A stretch of 64,000 nucleotides of DNA from Streptomyces fulvoviolaceus. GTDB taxonomy: Bacteria; Actinomycetota; Actinomycetes; Streptomycetales; Streptomycetaceae. The stretch's first letter is position 1; each line of letters opens with the position of its first letter. The notes beneath the pieces are model-generated. The model did no database searches and was not told the DNA's origin. It was given only the letters and a program-made list of their open reading frames with translations. The stretch is from contig NZ_JOEY01000048.1 in the NCBI RefSeq assembly GCF_000718165.1, forward strand, positions 62,001 through 126,000, read 5' to 3'. Both the position numbers and the translations under genes were made by a program. Below, piece by piece: positions 1 through 9,991 of this stretch.

Positions 1-850
1 CGAACTGGTTGCGCAGCGCCGCGATCATCTTCATCTGCGGCGAGTCGTCCTGGCGGGACGCGAACCGGGCGAAGAGCGAGGCGGTGATCGCCGGCAGCGG
101 TACGGCGTTGTCGATGGCCGCCTCGACGGTCCACCGGCCCTCGCCGGAGTCCTCCGCGAAGCCGCGCAGCTTGTTCAGGTGCTCGTCCTCGCCGAGGGCG
201 TTCACCGCGAGGTCAAGCAGCCAGGAACGGATGACCGTCCCCTCCTGCCAGGACCGGAACACCTCGCGCACGTCGGTGACCGAGTCCACCGCTTCCAGCA
301 GCTCCCAGCCCTCGGCGTAGGCCTGCATCATGGCGTACTCGATGCCGTTGTGGACCATCTTGGAGAAGTGCCCGGCACCGACCTTGCCCGCGTGGACATA
401 GCCGTACGGCCCTTCCGGCTTGAGCGCCTCGAAGATCGGCTGGAGCCGGTCCACGTGCTCCTTGTCGCCGCCGACCATCAGGGCGTAGCCGTTCTGCAGA
501 CCCCACACACCGCCCGAGACGCCCGCGTCGACGAAGCCGATGCCCTTGGCACCCAGCTCCTCGGCGTGCTTCTCGTCGTCGGTCCAGCGGGAGTTGCCGC
601 CGTCGACCACGGTGTCGCCGGCGGACAGGAGGTCGCCGAGCTCGTCGACGACGGTCTGCGTCGCGGCGCCGGCCGGGACCATCACCCAGACGGTGCGCGG
701 GGCTTCGAGCTTGTCGACCAGTTCGGACAGGCTCGCCACGTCGGAGACTTCGGGGTTGCGGTCGTAGCCGATGACGGTGTGGCCGGCGCGGCGGATCCGC
801 TCGCGCATGTTGCCGCCCATCTTGCCGAGGCCGATGAGTCCCAACTGCAT
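1..850 (-). CDS. gnd: 6-phosphogluconate dehydrogenase, decarboxylating (3' end outside window)
   Basis: Oxidative decarboxylation of 6-phosphogluconate to ribulose-5-phosphate in the cytosolic pentose phosphate pathway. The frame is open from the ATG at 850 to the window edge, giving 283 codons; the short form of this family is about 290-300 residues, so only the last few are missing. The N-terminus carries the dinucleotide-binding GLGKMG (residues 7-12). Further on are DGGNSRW, a VSGG motif near residue 115 and the catalytic Lys/His-Asn region (GKVGAGHFSKMVHNGIEY). It starts one base after the pgi stop codon and is the last visible gene of the tkt-tal-zwf-opcA-pgi-gnd operon. The short type is often NAD-linked, but cofactor preference cannot be read here. 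Confidence 0.93.
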   Translation of the reverse strand, partial: MQLGLIGLGKMGGNMRERIRRAGHTVIGYDRNPEVSDVASLSELVDKLEAPRTVWVMVPAGAATQTVVDELGDLLSAGDTVVDGGNSRWTDDEKHAEELGAKGIGFVDAGVSGGVWGLQNGYALMVGGDKEHVDRLQPIFEALKPEGPYGYVHAGKVGAGHFSKMVHNGIEYAMMQAYAEGWELLEAVDSVTDVREVFRSWQEGTVIRSWLLDLAVNALGEDEHLNKLRGFAEDSGEGRWTVEAAIDNAVPLPAITASLFARFASRQDDSPQMKMIAALRNQF

Positions 851-851
851 G

Positions 852-2504
852 TCAGTGCACTTCCTTCAGTTCACGGTAGGCGGCCACGAGGGCGGTGGTG
901 GAGGCGTCGAGACCGGGCACGTCGGCGCCTTCGGTGAGGGCGGGTTCGACGCGCTTGGCGAGGACCTTGCCGAGTTCGACGCCCCACTGGTCGAAGGAGT
1001 CGATGTTCCAGACGGCGCCCTGGACGAACACCTTGTGCTCGTAGAGGGCGATCAGCTGGCCGAGGACGGAGGGAGTGAGTTCCTTCGCCAGGATCGTGGT
1101 CGTGGGGTGGTTGCCCTTGAAGGTGCGGTGCGCCACCTGCTCCTCGGACGCACCCTCCGCGCGCACCTCCTCCGCGGTCTTGCCGAAGGCGAGCGCCTGC
1201 CCCTGCGCGAACAGGTTGGCCATCAACAGGTCGTGCTGCGCCTTGAGTTCGTCGCTCAGTTCGTCGACGGGACGGGCGAAGCCGATGAAGTCCGCCGGGA
1301 TGAGCTTCGTACCCTGGTGGATCAACTGGTAGTAGGCGTGCTGCCCGTTGGTGCCGGGCGTGCCCCACACCACCGGTCCGGTCTGCCACTCCACCGGGTT
1401 GCCGTCACGGTCCACCGACTTGCCGTTGGACTCCATGTCCAGCTGCTGCAAGTAGGCCGTGAACTTGGACAGATAGTGGCTGTAGGGCAGTACGGCGTGT
1501 GACTGGGCGCCGAAGAAGTTGCCGTACCAGATGCCCAACAGGCCGAGGAGGAGCGGGGCGTTGTCCTCGGCGGGAGCGTTCTGGAAGTGCTCGTCGACGA
1601 TCCTGAACCCGTCGAGCATCTCCAGGAAGCGGTCCGGGCCGATGGCGATCATCAGGGACAGGCCGATCGCGGAGTCGTAGGAGTAGCGGCCTCCGACCCA
1701 GTCCCAGAACTCGAACATGTTGTCCGGGTCGATGCCGAACTCGGTGACCTTGCCGGCGTTCGTCGACAGGGCGACGAAGTGCTTCGCCACGGCCTTGTCC
1801 TCGCCGAGGCCGCCGGGGCCCTCCAGAAGCCACGAGCGGGCCGAGGTCGCGTTGGTGATCGTCTCGATCGTGGTGAACGTCTTGGACGCGACGATGAACA
1901 GCGTCTCCGCCGGATCCAGGTCGCGCACCGCCTCGTGCAGGTCGGCGCCGTCCACGTTGGACACGAAGCGGAACGTCAACTCCCGTGCCGTGAAGGCCCG
2001 CAGCGCCTCGTACGCCATCGCCGGACCCAGGTCCGAGCCGCCGATGCCGATGTTGACGACGTTCTTGATGCGCTTGCCGGTGTACCCGGTCCACTCGCCG
2101 GAGCGGACCCGGTTCGCGAAGGCGCTCATCTTGTCGATGACCGCGTGGATCCCCGGCACTACGTTCTCGCCGTCGACCTCGATCACCGCGCCCGCGGGGG
2201 CCCGCAGCGCGGTGTGCAGGACGGCCCGGTCCTCGGTGACGTTGATCTTCTCGCCCCGGAACATGGCGTCGCGCAGCCCGGACACGCCGGTGGCCGTGGC
2301 CAGTTCCTGCAGCAGGGCCAGCGTCTCGTCGGTGATCAGGTGCTTGGAGTAGTCGATGCGCAGATCACCGACGTGCACGACGTACCGCTCGGCCCGTGCG
2401 GGGTCCGAGGCGAACAGCTCCCGCAGATGGCCGTGCCACTCGGCACGGTGGTCCTCCAGGGCGGTCCACTCGGGGCGGCGGGTGAGCCGGGGAGAGTCAG
2501 ACAT
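852..2504 (-). CDS. pgi: Glucose-6-phosphate isomerase
   Basis: Interconverts glucose-6-phosphate and fructose-6-phosphate, linking glycolysis to the pentose phosphate operon it sits in. The 550-residue length is normal for bacterial PGI. Both family signatures are visible: [14 protein letters not shown] near residue 270 and [10 protein letters not shown] at about 504-513. Its ATG overlaps the end of opcA by 8 nt and its stop lies 1 nt before gnd, so translation is probably coupled. No defects are seen. Confidence 0.97.
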   Translation of the reverse strand: MSDSPRLTRRPEWTALEDHRAEWHGHLRELFASDPARAERYVVHVGDLRIDYSKHLITDETLALLQELATATGVSGLRDAMFRGEKINVTEDRAVLHTALRAPAGAVIEVDGENVVPGIHAVIDKMSAFANRVRSGEWTGYTGKRIKNVVNIGIGGSDLGPAMAYEALRAFTARELTFRFVSNVDGADLHEAVRDLDPAETLFIVASKTFTTIETITNATSARSWLLEGPGGLGEDKAVAKHFVALSTNAGKVTEFGIDPDNMFEFWDWVGGRYSYDSAIGLSLMIAIGPDRFLEMLDGFRIVDEHFQNAPAEDNAPLLLGLLGIWYGNFFGAQSHAVLPYSHYLSKFTAYLQQLDMESNGKSVDRDGNPVEWQTGPVVWGTPGTNGQHAYYQLIHQGTKLIPADFIGFARPVDELSDELKAQHDLLMANLFAQGQALAFGKTAEEVRAEGASEEQVAHRTFKGNHPTTTILAKELTPSVLGQLIALYEHKVFVQGAVWNIDSFDQWGVELGKVLAKRVEPALTEGADVPGLDASTTALVAAYRELKEVH

Positions 2505-3432
2505 GGGAAGGGGTCTCCTTGGTGCCCTCGCCCCGCAGGGCGACGGCGTACATCTCGTCCGCGTCGAGGCGCCTGAGCTCCTCGGCGATGAGTTCGGAGG
2601 TGGTGCGGACCTTCAGCGCGAGGGTGCGGGAGGGCTGGCCCGGCAGGGACAGCGTGGCCAGCGGGCCCTCGGGGCGGTCGATGACGACCTCGCCGTTCGC
2701 GGTGCCCAGGCGCACGGCCGTGACGACCGGACCGGCGGTGACGACCCGGTCGATCTTCACCTTCAGCCGCGCCTCCAGCCAGCGCGCGAGCAGTTCGGCG
2801 GCCGGGTTGTCCTCCTCGGCCTCCACGGCCCCCGAGATGATCCGCTCCCGGGCCTGGTCCAGCGCCGCCGCCAGCATCGAGCGCCACGGGGTGAGCCGGG
2901 TCCAGGCGAGGTCGGTGTCGCCGGGCGCGTAGGAGCGGACCCGGGTCTCGAGCACCTGAAGCGGGTTCTCCACCGCGTACAGGTCGGTGATCCGGCGCTG
3001 GGCCAGTGCCCCCAGCGGGTCCTTCGCGGGGTTCTCGGGCGCGTCCACCGGCCACCACACGACGACCGGGGCGTCCGGCAGCAGGAGGGGCAGGACGACG
3101 GAGTCGGCGTGGTCGGACACCTCGCCGTACGTCCGCAGGATCACGGTCTCGCCGGTGCCGGCGTCGGCGCCCACCCGGACCTCGGCGTCGAGGTGCGAGT
3201 TGGTGCGGTCGCGCGGGGTGCGGGCGTGCCGCTTGATGACGACCAGGGTGCGCGAGGGGTGCTCGTGCGAGGCCTCCTCGGCCGCCTTGATCGCGTCGTA
3301 GGCGTTCTCCTCGTCCGTGACGATGACCATCGTCAGGACCATGCCCACGGCAGGGGTGCCGATGGCGCGGCGGCCCTGCACCAGTGCCTTGTTGATCTTG
3401 CTTGCCGTGGTGTCGGTCAGGTCGATCTTCAT
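2497..3432 (-). CDS. opcA: Glucose-6-phosphate dehydrogenase assembly protein OpcA
   Basis: OpcA is needed for assembly or redox control of actinobacterial and cyanobacterial Zwf. The 311-residue protein matches the family in length and in recognisable segments such as the [15 protein letters not shown] stretch and the acidic C-terminal half. The ATG overlaps the zwf stop (ATGA, 3429-3432), the usual zwf-opcA coupling. It is intact although the zwf gene next to it appears frameshifted, so either the zwf lesion is recent or artefactual, or OpcA serves another Zwf elsewhere in the genome. Confidence 0.93.
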   Translation of the reverse strand: MKIDLTDTTASKINKALVQGRRAIGTPAVGMVLTMVIVTDEENAYDAIKAAEEASHEHPSRTLVVIKRHARTPRDRTNSHLDAEVRVGADAGTGETVILRTYGEVSDHADSVVLPLLLPDAPVVVWWPVDAPENPAKDPLGALAQRRITDLYAVENPLQVLETRVRSYAPGDTDLAWTRLTPWRSMLAAALDQARERIISGAVEAEEDNPAAELLARWLEARLKVKIDRVVTAGPVVTAVRLGTANGEVVIDRPEGPLATLSLPGQPSRTLALKVRTTSELIAEELRRLDADEMYAVALRGEGTKETPSHV

Positions 3433-4998
3433 GGCCTGCGCCAGCTCCGTCCGTCTCGTGCGAGCATCTCGTCGGCTTCCTCGGGTCCCCAGCTGCCCGA
3501 CGCGTACTGCGCCGGCCGGCCGTGCGTCGCCCAGTGCTCCTCGATCGGGTCGAGGATCTTCCAGGACTCTTCCACTTCCTGGTGGCGGGGGAACAGGTTG
3601 GCGTCCCCGAGGAGGACATCCAGGATGAGCCGCTCGTACGCCTCCGGGCTGGACTCCGTGAACGACTCGCCGTAGGCGAAGTCCATCGTCACGTCCCGGA
3701 TCTCCATCGAGGTGCCGGGAACCTTCGAACCGAACCGGACCGTCATGCCCTCGTCGGGCTGGACGCGGATGACGATCGCGTTCTTGCCCAGCTCCTCGGT
3801 GGCCGTGGAGTCGAAGGGGGAGTGCGGGGCCGTCTGGAAGACCACCGCGATCTCGGTGACCCGGCGGCCCAGGCGCTTGCCGGTGCGCAGATAGAAGGGC
3901 ACGCCCGCCCAGCGCCGGTTGTCGACGTTCACCTTGATGGCGGCATACGTGTCCGTCGTGGAGGCCGGGTCGATGCCGTCCTCCTCCAGGTAGCCGAGCA
4001 CCTGCTCGCCGCCCTGCCAGGCCGCCGCGTACTGCCCGCGCACCGTGTGCTCGCCCAGGTTCTCCGGCAGCTGCACCGACTTCAGCACCTTGAGCTTCTC
4101 GGTGAGCAGCGACTCGGCGTCGAAGGCGATGGGCTCCTCCATGGCGGTCAGCGCCATCAGCTGGAGGAGGTGGTTCTGGATGACGTCACGGGCGGCGCCG
4201 ATGCCGTCGTAGTAGCCGGCGCGGCCGCCGATGCCGATGTCCTCGGCCATCGTGATCGCGGAGCGCCAGGATGTTCTGGACGGTCTCCTTGCCGAGGTAG
4301 TGGTCGATGCGGAACACCTGGTCCGGCTCGAACACGTCGTGCACGAGGGCGTTCAGCTCACGTGCGCTCGACAGGTCGTGGCCGAACGGCTTCTCGATGA
4401 TCGCTCGTCGCCAGGAGCCCTCCGGGGCGTCGGCCAGCCCGTGCTTCTTGAGCTGCCGGACGACCTTCGGGAAGAACTTCGGCGGTACGGAGAGGTAGAA
4501 GGCGTAGTTGCCGTTGGTGCCCCGGGAGGCGTCCAACTCGTCGACCGCGGAGCGCAGTTGCTTGAACGCCTGGTCGTCGTCGAAGTCACCCGGGATGAAC
4601 CGCATGCCCTCGGCGAGCTGCTGCCAGACCTCCTCGCGGAACGGGGTCCGGGAGTGCTCGCGCACCGAGTCGTGCACCACCTGCGCGAAGTCCTGGTCCT
4701 CCCAGTCGCGCCGGGCGAAGCCGACCAGCGAGAAGCCCGGCGGGAGCATCCCGCGGTTGGCCAGGTCGTACACGGCCGGCATCAGCTTCTTGCGGGACAG
4801 GTCGCCGGTGACACCGAAGATGACGAGCCCGGACGGGCCCGCGATCCGGGGGAGGCGGCGGTCCTGAGGGTGGCGCAGGGGATTGGACCACTCGTCGGAC
4901 CAGTCGGCGGCCGGGAGGACCGGGGTGGCCGGGGTGGCCGGGGTGGTCACCTCCGCCGCCGTCTCGGTTTCCGTCGTGTCGGGAAGCTCCTCGCTCAT
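3429..4998 (-). pseudogene. zwf: Glucose-6-phosphate 1-dehydrogenase, frameshifted by an internal deletion
   Basis: Oxidises glucose-6-phosphate at the entry of the oxidative pentose phosphate pathway. From the ATG at 4998 (ATGA overlap with the tal stop) the frame gives a variable Ala/Pro/Thr leader, the coenzyme-binding GVTGDLSRKKL, EKPFGHD and the substrate-binding RIDHYLGKE (residues 230-238), then reaches QNILALR (Arg codon 4258-4260). At once the frame changes: ITMAEDIGIGGRAGYYDG continues one base out of phase (4256 downward) to the stop at 3429. About 19 codons that family members carry here (the FANxxFEPxWNRxYVDHVQ block) are absent, consistent with loss of 56 nt. Read literally, translation ends at 4186 after 270 residues. 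The flanking coding sequence is otherwise normal. It could be a true null allele or a sequencing/assembly deletion. Confidence 0.85.
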
Positions 4999-6140
4999 TC
5001 GCCGTCGACCCCCTTGCTGTTCAGGGACTTCGTCACGGCGTCCAGCAGGTCGTTCCAGGCCACCTCGAACTTGGCGACGCCCTCGTCCTCCAGCTGCTGC
5101 ACGACCTGGTCGTACGAGATCCCGAGCTGCTCCACGGCGGCCAGGTCGGCGCGGGCCTGCGCGTAGCCGCCGGTGACGGTGTCGCCGATGATGTCGCCGT
5201 GGTCGGCGGTGGCGTTCAGCGTGGCTTCCGGCATGGTGTTGACCGTGCCCGGCGCGACCAGGTCGTCGACGTACAGCGTGTCCTTGTACGCCGGGTCCTT
5301 CACGCCGGTCGAGGCCCACAGCGGACGCTGCTTGTTGGCCTTGGCGCCGGCGAGGGCGGTCCAGCGGAGCCCGCCGAAGACATCCTCGTAGGCCTCGTAG
5401 GCGAGCCGCGCGTTCGCCAGCGCGGCCTTGCCCTTGAGCGACAGCGCCTGGTCGGTTCCGATGACCGTCAGCCGCTTGTCGATCTCGGAGTCGACGCGGG
5501 AGACGAAGAAGGAGGCCACGGAGTGGATGGTGGAGAGGTCGAGGCCCTTCTCGGCGGCCCTCTCGAGGCCCGCCAGGTAGGCGTCCATGACCTCGCGGTA
5601 GCGCTCCAGCGAGAAGATCAGCGTGACGTTGACGCTGATGCCGAGGCCGATGACCTCGGTGATCGCCGGGAGACCGGCCTTCGTCGCCGGGATCTTGATC
5701 ATCACGTTGGGTCGGTTCACCAGCCAGGCGAGCTGCTTGGCCTCGGCGATCGTCGCCCGCGTGTTCTGGGCGAGGCGCGGGTCGACCTCGATGGAGACCC
5801 GGCCGTCGCGGCCGCCCGTGGCGTCGTACACCGGACGCAGGACGTCGGCGGCGGCGCGCACGTCGGCGGTCGTCATCATCCGGACGGCCTCGTCGACCGT
5901 CACGCCGCGCACGGCCAGGTCGGCGAGCTGCTCCTCGTAGCCCTCGCCGGAGCCGATGGCGGCCTGGAAGATGGACGGGTTGGTGGTGACACCCACCACG
6001 TGCTTCGTCTCGACGAGTTCGGCGAGGTTCCCGGACTCGATCCGCTTGCGCGACAGGTCGTCCAGCCAGATGGAGACGCCCTCGTCGGACAGGCGCTTGA
6101 GTGCTCCCGCGGTCGCGGTTGCTTCGGTCACTTTGATCAT
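4995..6140 (-). CDS. tal: Transaldolase
   Basis: Transfers dihydroxyacetone units between sedoheptulose-7-phosphate and glyceraldehyde-3-phosphate in the non-oxidative pentose phosphate branch. The ATG at 6140 (MIKVTEATA) follows an AGAAAG-like ribosome site and gives 381 residues, typical of the long actinobacterial TalB-like class; the open frame extends further upstream into non-homologous sequence, which I exclude. Visible motifs are [10 protein letters not shown] near the N-terminus and the Schiff-base lysine in [10 protein letters not shown] at about residue 150. It lies 19 nt downstream of tkt and its stop overlaps the zwf start. Confidence 0.95.
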   Translation of the reverse strand: MIKVTEATATAGALKRLSDEGVSIWLDDLSRKRIESGNLAELVETKHVVGVTTNPSIFQAAIGSGEGYEEQLADLAVRGVTVDEAVRMMTTADVRAAADVLRPVYDATGGRDGRVSIEVDPRLAQNTRATIAEAKQLAWLVNRPNVMIKIPATKAGLPAITEVIGLGISVNVTLIFSLERYREVMDAYLAGLERAAEKGLDLSTIHSVASFFVSRVDSEIDKRLTVIGTDQALSLKGKAALANARLAYEAYEDVFGGLRWTALAGAKANKQRPLWASTGVKDPAYKDTLYVDDLVAPGTVNTMPEATLNATADHGDIIGDTVTGGYAQARADLAAVEQLGISYDQVVQQLEDEGVAKFEVAWNDLLDAVTKSLNSKGVDGE

Positions 6141-6159
6141 CTTCTTTCTGGCGATCGGA

Positions 6160-8235
6160 TCAACCGCGCGCGGCAGCGAGGGAGGCCTTGGCTGCGGCGG
6201 CGACGTTCTCGGCGGTGAAGCCGTACTCGGCGAACAGGGTCTTCGCGTCGGCGGAGGCGCCGAAGTGTTCGAGGGAGACGATGCGTCCTGCGTCACCTAC
6301 GAACCGGTACCACGTCAGACCGATCCCGGCCTCGATTGCGACGCGCGCTCGCACGGACGGCGGAAGGACGCTGTCGCGGTACTCGCGCGGCTGCTCCTCG
6401 AACCACTCCACGGACGGCATCGACACCACCCGGGTGCCGACCCCCTCGGCCTCCAGCGCCTCGCGCGCGGCGACGGCGAGCTGGACCTCGGAGCCGGTGG
6501 CGATGAGGACGACGTCGGGGGTCGCCTTGGACGACTCGCGAAGGACGTAACCGCCCTTGGCCGCGTCCGGGTTCGGCGCGTACGTCGGCACGCCCTGGCG
6601 GGTCAGCGCGAGGCCGTGCGGGGCCGGGTTCGTGGCGTGCCGCTTGAGGATCTCGGCCCAGGCGATGGCCGTCTCGTTGGCGTCGGCCGGGCGGACGATG
6701 TTCAGGCCCGGGATGGCGCGCAGCGCGGCGATGTGCTCGACCGGCTGGTGGGTGGGGCCGTCCTCGCCGAGGCCGATGGAGTCGTGCGTCCAGACGTACG
6801 TCACGGGCAGCTGCATCAGCGCGGAGAGGCGGACGGCGTTGCGCATGTAGTCGGAGAACACCAGGAAGGTGCCGCCGTAGATACGGGTGTTGCCGTGCAG
6901 CGCGATGCCGTTCATCTCCGCGGCCATCGAGTGCTCGCGGATGCCGAAGTGGATCGTGCGGCCGTAGGGGTCGGCCTCCGGGAGCGGGTTGCCCTTCGGA
7001 AGGAAGGAGCTCGTCTTGTCGATGGTGGTGTTGTTCGAGCCGGCGAGGTCGGCGGAGCCGCCCCACAGCTCGGGGATGACCGCGCCGAGCGACTGGAGCA
7101 CCTTGCCGGAGGCGGCGCGGGTGGCGACCGCCTTGCCCTCCTCGAAGACCGGGATCGATGACTCCCAGCCCTCGGGGAGCTGGCCGGCGACGATCCGGTC
7201 GAACAGCTTCGCCCGCTCCGGCTGGGCGCCGCGCCACTTGTCGATCTGCTTGTCCCAGGCGGCGTGCGCCTCGGCGCCCCGGTCCAGGGCCCGGCGGGCA
7301 TGGGCGAGGACCTCGTCCGCCACCTCGAAGGACCGCGACGGGTCGAAGCCCAGGAGGCGCTTGGTGGCGGCGATCTCGTCGGCGCCGAGCGCGGAACCGT
7401 GCGAGGCCTCCGTGTTCTGGGCGTTCGGGGCGGGCCAGGCGATGATCGTGCGCATCGCGATGATGGACGGCCGCTCGGTCTCGGCCTGGGCGGACTTGAG
7501 GGCCGCGTAGAGGGCGTGGACGTCGATGTCGCCGCCCAGCGCGGGCTCGATCCGCTGCACGTGCCAGCCGTAGGCCTCGTACCGCTTCAGAACGTCCTCG
7601 GAGAAGGCGGTCGCGGTGTCGCCCTCGATGGAGATGTGGTTGTCGTCGTAGAGGAAGACGAGGTTGCCGAGCTTCTGGTGGCCGGCGAGGGAGGAGGCCT
7701 CGGCGGAGATGCCCTCCTCCAGGTCGCCGTCGGAGACGATCCCCCAGATGGTGTGGTCGAAGGGGGAGGCGCCCTCGGGGGCCTCGGGGTCGAACAGGCC
7801 GCGCTCGTAGCGGGCGGCCATCGCCATGCCCACCGCGTTGGCGACGCCCTGGCCGAGAGGGCCGGTGGTGGTCTCGACGCCGGCCGTGTGCCCGTACTCG
7901 GGGTGACCGGGCGTCTTCGAACCGTGGGTGCGGAAGGCCTTGAGGTCGTCGAGCTCCAGCTCGTACCCGGAGAGGAAGAGCTGGGTGTAGAGCGTCAGCG
8001 AGGTGTGGCCGGGGGAGAGGACGAAGCGGTCACGACCGGTCCACTCGGGATCAGCCGGATCGTGACGCATCACCTTCTGAAAGATCGTGTACGCCGCCGG
8101 GGCCAGGCTCATCGCGGTGCCCGGGTGGCCGTTGCCGACCTGCTGCACGGCATCGGCCGCCAGCAGGCGGGCGGTGTCGACGGCACGCCGGTCGAGTTCG
8201 GTCCATTCGAAGCTGTCCGGTGTCTGCGTGCTCAT
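6160..8235 (-). CDS. tkt: Transketolase
   Basis: Thiamine-diphosphate enzyme moving two-carbon ketol units in the pentose phosphate pathway. At 691 residues it is full length. The TPP/Mg motif [13 protein letters not shown], the [11 protein letters not shown] segment near the start and the C-terminal transketolase domain are all present. The ATG at 8235 is preferred over a TTG two codons upstream, because a GAGGA ribosome site lies about 10 nt before the ATG. It is the first gene of the six-gene operon and faces the AraC-type regulator across a promoter region containing a perfect 17-bp palindrome. Confidence 0.96.
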   Translation of the reverse strand: MSTQTPDSFEWTELDRRAVDTARLLAADAVQQVGNGHPGTAMSLAPAAYTIFQKVMRHDPADPEWTGRDRFVLSPGHTSLTLYTQLFLSGYELELDDLKAFRTHGSKTPGHPEYGHTAGVETTTGPLGQGVANAVGMAMAARYERGLFDPEAPEGASPFDHTIWGIVSDGDLEEGISAEASSLAGHQKLGNLVFLYDDNHISIEGDTATAFSEDVLKRYEAYGWHVQRIEPALGGDIDVHALYAALKSAQAETERPSIIAMRTIIAWPAPNAQNTEASHGSALGADEIAATKRLLGFDPSRSFEVADEVLAHARRALDRGAEAHAAWDKQIDKWRGAQPERAKLFDRIVAGQLPEGWESSIPVFEEGKAVATRAASGKVLQSLGAVIPELWGGSADLAGSNNTTIDKTSSFLPKGNPLPEADPYGRTIHFGIREHSMAAEMNGIALHGNTRIYGGTFLVFSDYMRNAVRLSALMQLPVTYVWTHDSIGLGEDGPTHQPVEHIAALRAIPGLNIVRPADANETAIAWAEILKRHATNPAPHGLALTRQGVPTYAPNPDAAKGGYVLRESSKATPDVVLIATGSEVQLAVAAREALEAEGVGTRVVSMPSVEWFEEQPREYRDSVLPPSVRARVAIEAGIGLTWYRFVGDAGRIVSLEHFGASADAKTLFAEYGFTAENVAAAAKASLAAARG

Positions 8236-8287
8236 CTTCAAGAAGTCCTCGATCGGAGCGGAGTGACCGGTCTGTTGCGTTCAACCT

Positions 8288-8304
8288 TAAAAGTCTGACT
8301 TTTA
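8288..8304. promoter_or_regulatory. Perfect 17-bp A/T-rich palindrome, candidate operator of tkt/araC
   Basis: TAAAAGT-CTG-ACTTTTA has perfect 7-bp arms and stands out in G+C-rich DNA. It lies 53 bp upstream of tkt and 78 bp upstream of the divergent AraC gene. On the minus strand a possible -10 box (TAAGGT, 8289-8284) overlaps its edge, so a bound protein would block tkt transcription. That the AraC neighbour binds here is inference. Confidence 0.55.
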
Positions 8305-8381
8305 CAGGAGAAGGTCACCGTGTGTCAGCCTGTGGTGAAAGTGGGACACGGACAGCACCAGCTGAGCGGCACGAGAAGGAC

Positions 8382-9287
8382 ATGGCGGACAGAACCATCC
8401 AAGGCGGAGACGGTGACGGGGAAGTGGACGGGATCCGAACGTTCCCCTTCCCCGTAGAGCTGAGCGTGTGTGGAGTCGGCATGCAGGTCGGCCCCATGGG
8501 CACCGACCGCACCTGGCACGCCGACGCACCGCTGGAGCGCGTGCACCGCATCGACTTCCACGTCGTGATGCTCTTCGACGAGGGCCCCGTGCACCACATG
8601 ATCGACTTCGCCGAGTACGAGGCGACGGCCGGCGACCTGCTGTGGATCCGCCCGGGGCAGGTCCACCGTTTCTCGCGCACGAGCGGGTACCGCGGAACCG
8701 TCCTCACCATGCAGCCCGGCTTCCTGCCCCGCGCCACGGTGGAGGCCACCGGCCTCTACCGCTACGACCTGCCGCCCCTGCTCCACCCCGACGAGCCGCA
8801 GCTCGCGGGGCTCAGGTCCGCGCTCGCCCAGCTCCAGCGCGAGTACGAGGACTCCTCGACGCTCCCGCTCAGCCTGCACACCTCGGTGCTGCGCCACTCG
8901 CTCACGGCGTTCCTGCTGCGCCTCGCCCACCTCGCGGCGAGCTCCGCGGAGGCGGCCAGACGGCAGTCCGACACCACCTTCACGCTCTTCCGGGACGCCG
9001 TGGAGAAGGGCTTCGCCACCAACCACAGCGTCAGCGCCTACGCCGACGCCCTCGGCTACTCCCGCCGTACCCTCGTCCGCGCGGTCCGCGCCGCGACCGG
9101 CGAGACCCCGAAGGGCTTCATCGACAAGCGCGTGATCCTGGAGGCGAAGCGGCTGCTGGCCCACACCGACATGCCGATCGGCCGCGTCGGCGCGGCGGTG
9201 GGTTTCCCCGACGCAGCCAACTTCTCGAAGTTCTTCCACCAGCACACGGACCTGACGCCGGCGGGGTTCCGGGCGGAGCTGCGGTGA
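8382..9287 (+). CDS. AraC-family transcriptional regulator
   Basis: The N-terminal half resembles an AraC-type cupin effector domain (GDLLWIRPGQVHRFSR around residues 90-105). The last about 100 residues form the double HTH of AraC/XylS (ALGYSRRTLVRAVRAATGE, then a second helix pair ending in ANFSKFFHQHTDLTPAGFRAELR-like sequence). The ATG at 8382 has a good AGAAGGA site 4-5 nt upstream and gives 301 residues; upstream in-frame sequence lies in the promoter region. It is divergent from the pentose phosphate operon, so it is the natural candidate for its local regulator. The effector is unknown. Confidence 0.88.
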   Translation: MADRTIQGGDGDGEVDGIRTFPFPVELSVCGVGMQVGPMGTDRTWHADAPLERVHRIDFHVVMLFDEGPVHHMIDFAEYEATAGDLLWIRPGQVHRFSRTSGYRGTVLTMQPGFLPRATVEATGLYRYDLPPLLHPDEPQLAGLRSALAQLQREYEDSSTLPLSLHTSVLRHSLTAFLLRLAHLAASSAEAARRQSDTTFTLFRDAVEKGFATNHSVSAYADALGYSRRTLVRAVRAATGETPKGFIDKRVILEAKRLLAHTDMPIGRVGAAVGFPDAANFSKFFHQHTDLTPAGFRAELR

Positions 9288-9380
9288 CGCTCCGCTGGGG
9301 GCACGGCGATGGGTCGTCTTTCGGCTGCGGATCCGTTGTGGCTGGTCGCGCAAGTCCCCGCGCCCCTTTGGGCGTTGAGT
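9288..9380. repeat. Dispersed Streptomyces intergenic repeat, copy 1
   Basis: Immediately after the AraC stop. It shares with the copies at 17725 and 26964 the blocks CGCTCCGCTGG, GCTGCGG..TCCGT and GGCTGGTCGC, and ends in a small hairpin (CGCCC-CTTT-GGGCG, 9361-9374). It is noncoding and probably acts as a terminator. The remaining 9381-9511 shows nothing beyond the GAGGAGG ribosome site of the next gene. Confidence 0.7.
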
Positions 9381-9511
9381 TGTTGTCGGTCCGTCGGGGC
9401 GCTGACGGAAGGGGGGCCTCCGGCCTATGGTGAAGCGGCTTGCGTTCGGCGTACGTCCATATCGCGGCGTAGCCCGGTCGGCGCCGCTCCCGAGGAGGAC
9501 GGTGGCCCGCC

Positions 9512-9940
9512 ATGAGTGAATCCGAGCACGACGCCCCGCCCCCGCCCGCACCCGTGGTCGGCCCGGACCCGACGGTGGCCCACCCCTCCGGCACCCTGCT
9601 GGACCGCCTCGCCGAAAGGCTCGGTGGCCGCGCCTCGGTGACCGTCGTCTACGGCGAACCCGTGACCGCCCACGACGTCACCGTCATCCCGGTCGCCAGG
9701 GTCGGCTTCGGGTTCGGCGGGGGAGTCGTACGCGTGGGCGGCGGGAAGGGGACCGGCGACGGCGGCGGAGGCGGTGGGGGAGTCGAGGCCAGGCCCGTCG
9801 GCTACATCGAGATGCGGGACGGCACCACCGTGTACCGGCCGATCCGGGACCCCTGGGTGGACGTCGTGGTCCCCCTCGCGGCCCTCGTCGTGGGAACCGT
9901 GCTCCCCAAGGTCGTCGAGGCGCTGCGCCGACGGAAGTGA
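9512..9940 (+). CDS. GerW/YtfJ-family sporulation-type protein
   Basis: 142 residues. A Pro/Ala-rich N-terminus is followed by the GerW (Spore_YtfJ) core: LAERLGGRASVTVVYGEPVTAHDVTVIPVARV, a glycine-rich loop (residues 67-90), then VGYIEMRDGTTVYRPIRDP, and a hydrophobic C-terminal segment (VVVPLAALVVGTVLP) that may anchor it to the membrane. The family was named from Bacillus spore proteins and is common in Streptomyces; its biochemical role is unclear. A GAGGAGG site lies 13 nt before the ATG. It converges on the GH16 gene, with a strong terminator between them. Confidence 0.8.
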   Translation: MSESEHDAPPPPAPVVGPDPTVAHPSGTLLDRLAERLGGRASVTVVYGEPVTAHDVTVIPVARVGFGFGGGVVRVGGGKGTGDGGGGGGGVEARPVGYIEMRDGTTVYRPIRDPWVDVVVPLAALVVGTVLPKVVEALRRRK

Positions 9941-9946
9941 CGGCGA

Positions 9947-9974
9947 CGCCCCGCGAGGCCTTCCTCGCGGGGCG
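9947..9974. terminator. Bidirectional hairpin terminator
   Basis: Perfect 12-bp G+C-rich stem (CGCCCCGCGAGG / CCTCGCGGGGCG) with a 4-nt loop CCTT, placed between the convergent GerW-like (+) and GH16 (-) genes. No U-run follows, as is usual in Streptomyces. Confidence 0.85.
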
Positions 9975-9991
9975 CTGAGCCGACAGCCGTG

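Noticed and set aside
3429..4998. Programmed ribosomal frameshift or natural two-part Zwf
   Set aside because: About 19 conserved codons are missing at the junction, so changing frame would not restore a normal enzyme; there is also no slippery heptamer and no ribosome site before the internal ATG at 4250.
4186..5319. Extended zwf start upstream of 4998
   Set aside because: The upstream part lies in the wrong frame over tal; the ATG at 4998 has the operon-typical ATGA overlap.
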